From Bacteroidaceae bacterium (lineage in GTDB: Bacteria > Bacteroidota > Bacteroidia > Bacteroidales > Bacteroidaceae): a stretch of 42,200 nucleotides of DNA. The notes under the pieces are model-generated. The model searched no databases and had not been told where the DNA came from. It saw only the letters and a program-made list of their open reading frames with translations. A program made the position numbers and the translations under genes. Positions 24,772 to 32,921 of the stretch are shown here, one piece after another (position 1 is the first letter of the stretch; every line of letters begins with the position of its first letter). The stretch spans positions 1 to 42,200 of the forward strand of contig JAFZVY010000128.1 in assembly GCA_017617575.1 (NCBI GenBank). The letters run 5' to 3'.

Positions 24772-26058
24772 TCACAAAGCACATGCAGCATACAAAGGAT
24801 AGTTTGTCATCCATCCTTGGTCTATATAGTCCTTCATCGAAAGGCGTAAACCTTTTAGTTCTGGATTATTGCTGACAAATATTCTAAGAGATTTTGACTT
24901 CACATTTACCTCTGCCTTGACTTCTATAGGGACAACAGATGTGCCACTCTGCATGACAAAATCAAGTTCTATACTTGAATTATCCACGCTGTGATAATAC
25001 AACAAGTGACCACCACAAACAAGTTCGTTATGTACGTATAATTCAGTAAACGCTCCTTTGTATTCGCTGAAAATATTGTTACCGACGATAATGGCATCGG
25101 CTGGTGCGTCAACCATTGCACCCATAAGTCCTATGTCGAGCATGAATAACTTGAAAGCATTAATGTCTTCATAAAACTTGAGTGGCATCTTTACTTCGTT
25201 CACACGATTGACCTTATATACAAGCCCGGAGTCAATCAGCCATTGAATAGCAATCTCAAACTCAGATGCTCTCGCTCCCTTTTTCATTGCACCATACAAG
25301 AATTTCTTGTTTTCACGTGCAAGTTGTGAAGGGATGCTATTCCACACCATATTTATTCGTGGCACTTGAATTGATGGAGCATGCTTTGAGAAATCTCTCT
25401 GGTAATCGAAGAGTATCTGATTTTGTATTCTACGCACCTCATTAAGTCCCTTACCTTCGACAAAGGTCTTTACTGCTTCTGGCATTCCACCAACATAATA
25501 ATATTGACGCAACAGTTCCTTGTACGACTCACTCAATGTGGATATTGTTTCATAGTCATGACTGTGAAGCAACTCTGCCATAGTCTCCTTTCCCAAGGCA
25601 TAAAGCCATTCCTCGAAATTCATAGGATAAATCCTGAGCATATCAACCTTGCCAACTGGGAATGAGGCATTCTCATGTAAAGACACTCCAAGAAGAGAGC
25701 CTGCAACTACGACATGATAGTCATTGGCTTCCTCGCAGAAGTATTTCAAGGCAGACAAAGCCTCTGGACATTCCTGTATTTCGTCCAAAAAGATAAGTGT
25801 GTCATCAGGTGTAATATGTACTCCACTAATGGCAGAAAGGGACAGAAGAATATTTTGGACATTTGTTTTCTTCTGAAACACGCTTCGTACTTCCAAGTCT
25901 CTGTCCAAAGAGAAATAAACCATTTTGGCGTATTCGTTCTTGCCAAATTCCTTTAAAATATAGGTCTTACCCACTTGTCTTGCACCATTCAAGATAAGTG
26001 GTTTACGTACAGAAGATGACTTCCATTGGATAAGTTTGTGATAAACAATACGCTTCAT
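24772..26058 (-). CDS. AAA ATPase with DUF4143 C-terminal domain
   Basis: This 428-residue protein contains a Walker A motif GARQVGKT (25-32), a Walker B motif LIFLDEIQ (88-95), a sensor-1-like VVVAGSLLGVSL, and a DUF4143-type C-terminal domain ending in a PDDEXK-like strand (SSIELDFVMQSG, then VVPIEVKAE). Such proteins are very common in Bacteroidota and other gut bacteria; their role is unclear, with defence or toxin-antitoxin-like functions suggested. I place the start at ATG 26058 (MKRIVYHKLI). A longer frame to 26124 would merely translate the upstream repeat (IRPKKC twice), so it is not used. The four 33-bp-period repeats directly upstream are the likely control region. Confidence 0.85.
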   Translation of the reverse strand: MKRIVYHKLIQWKSSSVRKPLILNGARQVGKTYILKEFGKNEYAKMVYFSLDRDLEVRSVFQKKTNVQNILLSLSAISGVHITPDDTLIFLDEIQECPEALSALKYFCEEANDYHVVVAGSLLGVSLHENASFPVGKVDMLRIYPMNFEEWLYALGKETMAELLHSHDYETISTLSESYKELLRQYYYVGGMPEAVKTFVEGKGLNEVRRIQNQILFDYQRDFSKHAPSIQVPRINMVWNSIPSQLARENKKFLYGAMKKGARASEFEIAIQWLIDSGLVYKVNRVNEVKMPLKFYEDINAFKLFMLDIGLMGAMVDAPADAIIVGNNIFSEYKGAFTELYVHNELVCGGHLLYYHSVDNSSIELDFVMQSGTSVVPIEVKAEVNVKSKSLRIFVSNNPELKGLRLSMKDYIDQGWMTNYPLYAACAL

Positions 26059-26067
26059 ATACAATTC

Positions 26068-26185
26068 ACACTTTTTTGGACGAATATCTGCGGCAAAGTT
26101 ACATTTTTTTGGACGAATAATCAATGAATCACTACACTTTTTTGGACGAATAATTGCATAAACATTACATTTTTCTGGACGAATG
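26068..26185 (-). promoter_or_regulatory. Four direct repeats at 33-bp period before the AAA ATPase gene
   Basis: The 19-mer ACACTTTTTTGGACGAATA (plus-strand reading) occurs at 26068, 26101 (one change), 26134 and 26167 (few changes); starts are exactly 33 bp apart, three helical turns. Between copies the sequence differs. The array starts 10 bp before the gene start and spans its promoter region, so it is probably a protein-binding operator array; whether it represses or activates is unknown. Confidence 0.75.
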
Positions 26186-26226
26186 CTTCGGAATGTGTAT
26201 TCAAGTTACGATGGTATGCTGATGGG

Positions 26227-26270
26227 ATAATGAAAGGGTGGTGACGAATCAGTCACCACCCTTTCATTAT
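26227..26270. terminator. Perfect 19-bp hairpin after the GH36 gene
   Basis: ATAATGAAAGGGTGGTGAC pairs without error with GTCACCACCCTTTCATTAT around the 6-nt loop GAATCA. It is about 45 bp beyond the GH36 stop on the minus strand, so it closes the mannan cluster. Confidence 0.85.
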
Positions 26271-26313
26271 TCATATAGGATTGTTCTTGTTTGCCACTGA
26301 AGAACGATGCGGT

Positions 26314-28560
26314 TTAATCCACGGCTTTGAGGCTTATCACCCTACTTGCCCAGTCGTTCTGTTTGTGGTATTCAACGGAGTGCTTATATGGTATCTCAAG
26401 TCCGTTGGACATGAGGTAGGCACCTGTGAAGGTCTTGCCTTCGCAATCGAGTGGGCGGTTGTCTATACGGTTAAGCTCATGGACGGTGTACAGTTTGTCT
26501 GGGTCGAGTCCTGCCATCTTGATGCGTGGAAGGTGCTGGTTGCAGAAGGTCTCAAGCTTGTACCAGTAGAAGACGGCTTCCTGCTTGTCCTCGGTTACGT
26601 ACATGAGTGAGGCTACATTGTCGCCATCGTATGGTGAGTGAAGGCGGTAGAGGTCGCCAAACTGCACGATGTGACGGATGGACTTGTAGTCGGCTATTGC
26701 CTTGCGACAGAGTGCCTTCTCCTCGTTGGTCATGTTCTTTGGCTGTATCTCCATGCCGAGACGTCCGCTCATTGCCACGTCGCACCTGTACTTGAGTGGT
26801 ATGGTACGGAAGGTCTGGTGGTTAGGTGTGGCTGATATGTGGCTTGCCATGGCTATTGCAGGGAAGAAATAGCTTGTGCCCCATTGCATATAGACACGTT
26901 GGAGTGCATCGGTGTCGTCGCTCACCCAGAACTCGTCGAAGTAAGGGAGCAAACCGTAGGTGGCGCGTCCTCCTCCGCTGGCACATGCCTGAATGACGAC
27001 ATCGGCATACTTGGCACGTATGCGCTCGCACACCTTCTGGAGTCCTCGGTGGTACTCGATATAGAGGTGCGACTGGTTAGCCATGGTGAGGTACTGCGAA
27101 CCGTGGTTCATGACTGGTGCATTGGCATCCCACTTGATGTAGGCTATGTCTGGATACTTGGTGAGGAGGTCGTCAACGATGCTGAACACGAAGTCCTGCA
27201 CCTTTGGGTTGGAGAGGTCGAGGACAACCTGTGAACCGCCTCGTCCGAGGATTGGCTCACGACCGGGAGCCTTGATAATCCAGTCTGGATGATGTTCGTA
27301 CAGCTCGCTTGTGGTGTTTGCCATCTCTGGCTCAATCCATATACCGAACTTGACCTTGTTCTTCTTGGCATCACGAAGGAGTCCCTCAATGCCCTCTGGA
27401 AGCTTGTTGCGGTCAACGGTCCAGTCACCAAGGGATGAGGTGTCGTTCCTGCGTGGGTATTTGTCGCCAAACCATCCGTCGTCCATCACGAACAGCTCGC
27501 CTCCCATGGATGCTATGTCTGCCATCATCTGATCCATGCCTTTCTGGTTGATGTCGAAATAGACTCCTTCCCATGAGTTGAGGAGTATGTCGCGTGGCTT
27601 GTCGCCATGACGAAGCTGGTAGTTGCGTCCCCATCGGTGGAAGTTGCGTGATGCACCAGAGAGTCCCTCATTAGAGAAGGTGTAGGCAACGTGTGGCGTG
27701 GTGAAGGTCTCGCCCTTGCGAAGTCGGTAGGACGAGTTGTCTGGATTGATGCCAGCGAAGTAATAATGATATTCGGAGTCGTCCGTGTCAATCGCCACAC
27801 GGTAGTTGCCTGAGTACATGACTGCCGTACCAATCACATTACCTGTGTTCTGCTGTCCCTTGCCGTCAAGGGAGAACATGACCTCGGAGCGGTCACTTGT
27901 GGCGTTGCGCACTCCGTCCTTGTTCTTGATGACGAGCATGCCGTTGTTGAGCCTTTCCTCGGTAAGTTGTCCTTCTGCTGCCCATGAGCCATGGAAATGG
28001 CTTGCCCATACGTTGCCGCGACGGATAGGCATGCAGGTGCTGTAGAACTGTGTGAGGGTGACGTCCTTCTTCTCATTGTTCTGTATGTCGCTCCAGCACT
28101 CAATCATATCCACGTCCTTGTAGGCAAGGTAGTAGAGATGGACTGATGTTGGATAGACAGGATCCTTGAGCGTGATGGTAAGGAGAGTGCCCTTGCGTGG
28201 CTTGCCATTGGGTGCCTTGTCGCTCACTTCGGTGAGGGCATAATCCTGCACGAGGAGGCTTGTGGACATATTGCCGTCGGCATGAGTCATGGCGAGTGCG
28301 ACCTCGCTCTGTGTGTGGTTGGCTCCGTAAGCTGGATAGAGGTCGAGGTGCGACCAGTTCTCCCTTGTAGGATCAGGAAGCGACTTGAGGTCCTGGGCAG
28401 AGAGCCTTGAACCGTAATAGACGAACTTAGGCTCGCCGTCTTTCCAGAGGTCAACGACGAGGCTGTTGGCTGGGGTGTGTATCTCCACCTTTTCAGCTGA
28501 TGCCGTAAGTGACATGGCGGCAAGGAAAGAGAAAAATGCTGATTTCAATTCATGATTCAT
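26314..28560 (-). CDS. GH36 alpha-galactosidase, exported
   Basis: This 748-residue enzyme removes alpha-1,6-galactose side groups from galactomannan or its oligosaccharides. It has a Sec signal peptide (about 1-22), an N-terminal beta-supersandwich (to about 310) and a TIM barrel with the GH36 landmarks LNSWEGVYFDINQ, VMDDGWFG (about 358-365), nucleophile Asp478 in YIKWDAN and acid/base Asp548 in WVSDDTD; a C-terminal beta domain ends the protein. Length is normal for bacterial GH36 (about 720-750). It is the last gene of the mannan cluster, after mannose-6-phosphate isomerase, separated from it by a large palindromic repeat, and followed by a perfect terminator hairpin. Signal peptide implies periplasmic action. 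Assignment by motifs is strong. Confidence 0.93.
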   Translation of the reverse strand: MNHELKSAFFSFLAAMSLTASAEKVEIHTPANSLVVDLWKDGEPKFVYYGSRLSAQDLKSLPDPTRENWSHLDLYPAYGANHTQSEVALAMTHADGNMSTSLLVQDYALTEVSDKAPNGKPRKGTLLTITLKDPVYPTSVHLYYLAYKDVDMIECWSDIQNNEKKDVTLTQFYSTCMPIRRGNVWASHFHGSWAAEGQLTEERLNNGMLVIKNKDGVRNATSDRSEVMFSLDGKGQQNTGNVIGTAVMYSGNYRVAIDTDDSEYHYYFAGINPDNSSYRLRKGETFTTPHVAYTFSNEGLSGASRNFHRWGRNYQLRHGDKPRDILLNSWEGVYFDINQKGMDQMMADIASMGGELFVMDDGWFGDKYPRRNDTSSLGDWTVDRNKLPEGIEGLLRDAKKNKVKFGIWIEPEMANTTSELYEHHPDWIIKAPGREPILGRGGSQVVLDLSNPKVQDFVFSIVDDLLTKYPDIAYIKWDANAPVMNHGSQYLTMANQSHLYIEYHRGLQKVCERIRAKYADVVIQACASGGGRATYGLLPYFDEFWVSDDTDALQRVYMQWGTSYFFPAIAMASHISATPNHQTFRTIPLKYRCDVAMSGRLGMEIQPKNMTNEEKALCRKAIADYKSIRHIVQFGDLYRLHSPYDGDNVASLMYVTEDKQEAVFYWYKLETFCNQHLPRIKMAGLDPDKLYTVHELNRIDNRPLDCEGKTFTGAYLMSNGLEIPYKHSVEYHKQNDWASRVISLKAVD

Positions 28561-28642
28561 AGAGTTGCAATTATTTGAGTTCTTGAGTTTTGGTTTGTAA
28601 GTTTTTAGGTTTGTGAGTTTTTAAGTTCTCGCGGAAGATAGG

Positions 28643-28912
28643 CTCAACACAGAGAGCACAGAGGGCACAGAGTTCTTCAAACCATTTTTTTGCACGAATT
28701 ATCATGTAATTGACCACGAATAATCATGAATATTTTTTTAACAATTTAATTATCACAAATAGATTTCGATGTCGAAATCATCATTAATGATAATTGGCTA
28801 CGCCGAGCTAAAGTTTAGTGTTAAAATTCATGACAATTTATGGCAAATTCGCGGTAATTCGTGTTCTCAAAAAATAACCCTCTCTGGGGGACTCTGTGTT
28901 CTCTGTGTTGAG
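28643..28912. repeat. Nested palindromic repeat between manA and GH36 genes
   Basis: The outer arms are CTCAACACAGAGAGCACAGA (28643) and the near-complement CTCTGTGTTCTCTGTGTTGAG (28892-28912). Inside lies a copy of repeat family B (about 28692-28864) with CACGAATTATCAT and CACGAATAATCAT on one side and ATTAATGATAATT, GGCAAATTCGCGG on the other, plus the small palindrome TTCGATGTCGAA. Family B recurs at 39650-39786. Noncoding. Confidence 0.72.
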
Positions 28913-28968
28913 AAGAAACAGCGAATGAGTAAAATATATTTTTCACTCTTCACTCCAACTTGTTGGCT

Positions 28969-29955
28969 TTACATCGTAGCGGTGAGGAAGGTGGCGTTGC
29001 CGAAGATGTAGAGTATGTTCTCGGATGCTGGGACGAGTACAGTCTCGCCTTGGCGTATGCTTATGCCGTTGATGTTAGCCTCTCCCCACAGACACATGAC
29101 GACAACGAAGGAGTCGCACTTGAAGTCAACCTGTGCCGCTACCTGTACCACGACACGATGGACGACGAAGTACGGACAGTTGATGAGTTGTGACGTTGGT
29201 TTGGTGGAGTCGTAGCTTGTACGATACTCTGGCCACACCTGATAGTCGATGGCATCCTTTGCCTGCTGCACGTGTAGCTCGCGTGGTTTGCCGTGGGCAT
29301 CCTTCCTTCCGAAGTCATACACACGGTATGTTATGTCGCTTGTCTGCTGTATCTCGGCAAGGAAATTGCCTGCTCCTATGGCATGGAGCCTGCCAGCAGG
29401 AAGGAAATAGAGGTCGCCATCATGGCTCTCGTGGGTGGCTATGACAGATGCCATTGGATTTTCACCACCGTCAGCCTTTGCGTCCTCGGTGTCACTCACG
29501 AGTCGTTCGTAGTCGTCGGGAGTGATGGACTTGCGTAGTCCGCTGTATATCTTTGCTCCCACATCAGCCTTGATGACGTACCACATCTCGGTCTTGCCTG
29601 CACAGCCGTGCCGCTCCATGGCAAGCTTGTCGTCTGGATGAACCTGCACGGAGAGGTCTTGGCGTGAGTCGATGAGTTTGACGAGGATTGGGAACTTATT
29701 GCCGTAGGTCTTATATACCTTGTCGCCAACGAGCAGTCCCTTGTACTTGTCGATGAGTTGGGTGAGGGTGAGTCCAACGTCAACATCATCAATGAGTCCG
29801 CGGTCTATGGCTACACTCTCATGTCCTGGTACGCCACTTATCTCCCAGCTCTCACCTATATTAGGCTGAGCCGTGTAGATACCCTTGAAGGGTGCTATCT
29901 GATAGCCACCCCACAGTGTGGTCTTTAGATATGGTTGAAATTTGTAGGGCTTCAT
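28969..29955 (-). CDS. manA: Mannose-6-phosphate isomerase, type I (ManA)
   Basis: This 328-residue cytoplasmic cupin enzyme interconverts mannose-6-phosphate and fructose-6-phosphate, so mannose units from the pathway can enter glycolysis. The zinc ligands of the type I family are visible: Gln104 and His106 in SVQVHPDD, Glu123 in GKTEMWYV and His192 in FLPAGRLHAIG. The opening KPYKFQPYLKTTLWGGYQI is typical of the short bacterial (class I, ~320-residue) enzymes. The gene lies between the epimerase gene (131 bp upstream) and GH36, on the same strand. The GH130 product mannose-1-phosphate would need a phosphomutase first, which is not in this window. Confidence 0.93.
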   Translation of the reverse strand: MKPYKFQPYLKTTLWGGYQIAPFKGIYTAQPNIGESWEISGVPGHESVAIDRGLIDDVDVGLTLTQLIDKYKGLLVGDKVYKTYGNKFPILVKLIDSRQDLSVQVHPDDKLAMERHGCAGKTEMWYVIKADVGAKIYSGLRKSITPDDYERLVSDTEDAKADGGENPMASVIATHESHDGDLYFLPAGRLHAIGAGNFLAEIQQTSDITYRVYDFGRKDAHGKPRELHVQQAKDAIDYQVWPEYRTSYDSTKPTSQLINCPYFVVHRVVVQVAAQVDFKCDSFVVVMCLWGEANINGISIRQGETVLVPASENILYIFGNATFLTATM

Positions 29956-30086
29956 GTTTTTTAATGAGTAATTAGGAATGAGTAATTAGGAATGGATAGT
30001 CTATCGCACAAGTGAAAAGTGAAAAGTGAAAAATATATTTTACTCTGTTCGCTATTTTACTCTGCTCTCTCCAATGTAATGATGAC

Positions 30087-31331
30087 TTACCCCTCCCTGT
30101 AGGGAGGGCCGGGGTGGGTCTTTCTCCTCTCCATAATCTCAAGACACATGCGGCTGTTGTGGTATGGACATTTCCAGAAGCCGGCATGGTCGTCGGTGGT
30201 GTTGAGGCGACCTTGGGCATCACGACTCCAGTACCACTCACCATGTTCGTAGTCGATGAGGTTGGTCTTGATGTACTGCCAGCAACGGAGGGACTTGTCG
30301 AGTGCGGACTCGTCACCGAAGTGCTGGTAGATGTTGTACCGGCCAACGACATTCTCTGCCTGTACCCACCAGTGGAGGTGGTCGTCCTTCGTTCCCGTGT
30401 CGAGGTTTGCCTCGTGTATCATGGAGCCGTCAGGATTGAGTCCCTTTTCACTTGCCTTGGCAATGAGGAGAACAAGTGGCTCGACCTTGGCAAGCACATC
30501 CTTGTCGCCAAGGACAAGGGCTGCCTCGTGGATGAGCCATGAACACTCGATGTCGTGACCATAGCTCTCAAGATGACCTGCACCACGTGTCCAGTCATTC
30601 TCGAAGAAGAGGTCGAGGTGATGGGTTACTGGGTTGAGTATCTTGTCCGTGAAGATGAAGATGAGGTTGCGCAGGGAGTGTTCCACCTTCTCGATGAGTG
30701 CCTTGTCCTCATAGCCTATCTCACGGAGGCATCGGAGGAGGTTTGTGTATGGCTCTATGATGTGAAGGTGGGTGTTCTGCGACTTGGGATAGTTGGCGTC
30801 AAGCTCGGAGAGACGCATATCGGCAATGGGTTGCCATGTGCGGGTCTGTGCTTCTATATAGCCATTGTTCTGTCTGTCGAGGGAGTGTGTTTCGATGCAC
30901 TCGTAGAGGCTGATGGACTGCTGGAGTGCCTCCTTGTCACGGGTGGCACGTACATACTCGCTGAGTCCATAGAGCATGAAGCCAAGGGCATAGAACTGCT
31001 TCTTGGTATCGACAGGCGTACCCTTATAGTCAAGTGCCCAGTATGTGCCTCCGTATTCCTTGTCGACGAAATACTGGAGTATGTAGTCCTTGGCACGTGT
31101 GGCGGCATCAAGGTACTCCTTGCGCTTGGTGACACGGTAGGCAGCTGAGAACGACCAAAGGATGCGTGCATTGAGGATGCCGCCCTTGTTGGCAGTCTTG
31201 ACGAGTGTGCCGTCACCCTTCATCTGACCATAGAAGCCGCCATGCTCATGGTCCTGCATATTGTTGAGCCAGAAAGAGAGGATGTTGTTGTGAAGAACAT
31301 CCTCCATTTCCTTTGTTAATTCATAATTCAT
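30087..31331 (-). CDS. AGE-family mannobiose 2-epimerase (cellobiose 2-epimerase type)
   Basis: This 414-residue enzyme of the N-acylglucosamine 2-epimerase fold should convert beta-1,4-mannobiose to mannosylglucose. The (alpha/alpha)6 barrel carries the expected catalytic histidines: His188/His190 in NTHLHIIEPY, His259 in GHDIECSW and His391 in CPYHNSR, plus WWVQAENVVG. Gene order GH26, GH130, symporter, epimerase is the same as in the Bacteroides fragilis mannan pathway (BF0771-BF0774), which defines the substrate better than sequence alone. The last residues (THPGPPYREG) are translated from a GC-rich palindromic repeat (30090-30120) and are probably not part of the fold. Cytoplasmic; 56 bp after the symporter gene. 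A true cellobiose epimerase for glucomannan disaccharides is also possible. Confidence 0.9.
   Translation of the reverse strand: MNYELTKEMEDVLHNNILSFWLNNMQDHEHGGFYGQMKGDGTLVKTANKGGILNARILWSFSAAYRVTKRKEYLDAATRAKDYILQYFVDKEYGGTYWALDYKGTPVDTKKQFYALGFMLYGLSEYVRATRDKEALQQSISLYECIETHSLDRQNNGYIEAQTRTWQPIADMRLSELDANYPKSQNTHLHIIEPYTNLLRCLREIGYEDKALIEKVEHSLRNLIFIFTDKILNPVTHHLDLFFENDWTRGAGHLESYGHDIECSWLIHEAALVLGDKDVLAKVEPLVLLIAKASEKGLNPDGSMIHEANLDTGTKDDHLHWWVQAENVVGRYNIYQHFGDESALDKSLRCWQYIKTNLIDYEHGEWYWSRDAQGRLNTTDDHAGFWKCPYHNSRMCLEIMERRKTHPGPPYREG
30088..30122. repeat. GC-rich palindromic repeat overlapping the epimerase stop
   Basis: CCCTCCCTGTAGGGAGGG is a near-perfect palindrome, followed by CCGGGGTGGGTC. 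The repeat supplies the stop codon and the last ten codons of the epimerase. The unit is of a kind widely repeated in this phylum; a distant relative (CCCCgTCCTgaaAGGAaGGGG) is at 35469-35489. Confidence 0.65.
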
Positions 31332-31386
31332 AATTCACAATTCATAATGCGTAATGGCGAGCCAAGTATGGCTCGCCTAAGAATGC

Positions 31387-32718
31387 TTATTTCTTGATTG
31401 GGTAGAGATAAGCCAAGTAACCCATGATAAGTGCTATGATGGCTGGGAATACAGAGAAGATAGCCCATATCATGCCCTTGACATTGTCGTCGATGGAGGC
31501 AACGTCGAGGGTGTTGTTCTCGTCCATCGTTGCTCCCGACATCTTGAGGAGGATGGCAATGAGGGAACCTGACACTGCACCTCCGAGCTTCTGGGACATT
31601 GTACCTGAAGAGAAGATGAGGCCAGTGGATGATGTGCCGTCCTTCTCGGTGGCGTAGTCAGCCACGTCGGCATACATTGACCAGAGCAATGGAGAGTAGA
31701 AGCCCACGCCAATGGATGTGAGGATGACAAGACCGACCATGACCCATATATATTCTGGATTCATAGGTACGAAGAAGAATGCCAATGAGAGGATGAGGCA
31801 TATAGCAGACGAATAGATGAATGCCATACGCTTAGAGCCTACCCACTTGGTGAACTTAGGTGACAAGCCTCCGAATATCATACATGTTACCTCGCCAAAT
31901 GCCATGAATACTGTGTAGTTGATGATGAGGCTACCGATGGTGACGTCGCCACCAAGACAGTATGTTATCATGTAGCTTGCCACGGCATAGCGGAAGCCAT
32001 TGAAGAAGTTGGTGCATATACCGATGAGGGTAAGGAATATCCATGGTTTGTTCTTGAAGAGGTTGCCAAACTGACGGAACGAGAAGCTCTCGGCACGTAC
32101 CTGCTTGACACGTTCCTTGGTCATGAGTCCGCATGCCAGTGTCATGATAGCTGCAAGGAGTCCGAAGCCAGCACCCAAGACGGCATACTGGTGGGCATCA
32201 GTGCCTCCGATAACCTTCTGAAGGTATGGGAATGAATAGAGGGTGATGAATCCCATGGCGTATGCGCCAACCATACGGTAGGATGAGAACTCATTCTTTT
32301 CGTTGTCATCCTCCGTCATGACTCCGAGGAGTGAACCGTAAGGTACGTTGACAGCCGTATATATTGCCATCATCATAAGGTAGAGTGAATAAGCATAGAT
32401 GCGCTTGCCCACAGGTCCGAGGTCTGGGGTGAAGAGCAGGAGCGCAAAGATGATGCCGAAAGGTATAGAACCGAAGATGAGCCAAGGGCGGTATGTGCCC
32501 CATCGTGACTGTGTACGGTCGGCGAGACTACCCATGATAGGGTCTGTGACGACATCAAACATACGTGCGATAAGCATAAGTGCGGCAGTATCTGCCAATG
32601 ATAGTCCAAACACATTCGTGAAGAAGAATGGGAATGCTATGGACATAATCTTCCATGTGATGCCGCCAGATGCTGCATCACCAAGTGCATAGCCGATTTT
32701 TTCTTTTAAGGTTGCCAT
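31387..32718 (-). CDS. GPH-family sugar:cation symporter (mannobiose transporter)
   Basis: This 443-residue inner-membrane protein has about 12 membrane segments and the glycoside-pentoside-hexuronide family signature: the N-terminal KIGYALGDAASGGITWKIMS, the loop DVVTDPIMGSLADRTQSRWG (about 55-74) with the family's conserved Asp and Arg, and PWLIFGSIPFG. It should import mannobiose or other short beta-mannan disaccharides into the cytoplasm with a cation. It stands between the GH130 phosphorylase and the epimerase, the arrangement of the B. fragilis pathway, which supports the substrate. Cation choice (Na+ or H+) cannot be read from the sequence. Confidence 0.9.
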   Translation of the reverse strand: MATLKEKIGYALGDAASGGITWKIMSIAFPFFFTNVFGLSLADTAALMLIARMFDVVTDPIMGSLADRTQSRWGTYRPWLIFGSIPFGIIFALLLFTPDLGPVGKRIYAYSLYLMMMAIYTAVNVPYGSLLGVMTEDDNEKNEFSSYRMVGAYAMGFITLYSFPYLQKVIGGTDAHQYAVLGAGFGLLAAIMTLACGLMTKERVKQVRAESFSFRQFGNLFKNKPWIFLTLIGICTNFFNGFRYAVASYMITYCLGGDVTIGSLIINYTVFMAFGEVTCMIFGGLSPKFTKWVGSKRMAFIYSSAICLILSLAFFFVPMNPEYIWVMVGLVILTSIGVGFYSPLLWSMYADVADYATEKDGTSSTGLIFSSGTMSQKLGGAVSGSLIAILLKMSGATMDENNTLDVASIDDNVKGMIWAIFSVFPAIIALIMGYLAYLYPIKK

Positions 32719-32749
32719 ACTTTCAGAGTTAAAAGTTAAAAATTAAAAG

Positions 32750-32912
32750 TTAAAAGTTTCGCAAGTTTTCAACTTGCTCCTTTATGGGAGTAAAAGGAAG
32801 TTAAAAGGAGTAAAAGGAAGTAAAAAGACGATAGTCTGTTCGTCGAATTATCCTGACATGGTAACGTCTCTTTACTCCTGTTTACTTCTATTTACTCCTC
32901 TTTACTACAGGA
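32750..32912. repeat. MITE-like repeat family A, divergent copy 6
   Basis: It begins with AAAGTTTCGCAAGTT and has GGAGTAAAAGGAAGTTAAAA units ending in AAAAAGACGATAGTC on the left. The right arm is GACGTCTC-like followed by TTTACTCCTGTTTACTTCTA. The arms are complementary but shorter and more divergent than in the other copies, and the core is only about 35 bp. It fills the gap between the GH130 and symporter genes. Confidence 0.65.
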
Positions 32913-32921
32913 GAAATATTT

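Noticed and set aside
26068-26185. The 33-bp-period array as a small CRISPR
   Set aside because: The 19-bp repeats have only 14-bp spacers, there are no cas genes, and the array abuts a gene start; it fits a regulatory array.
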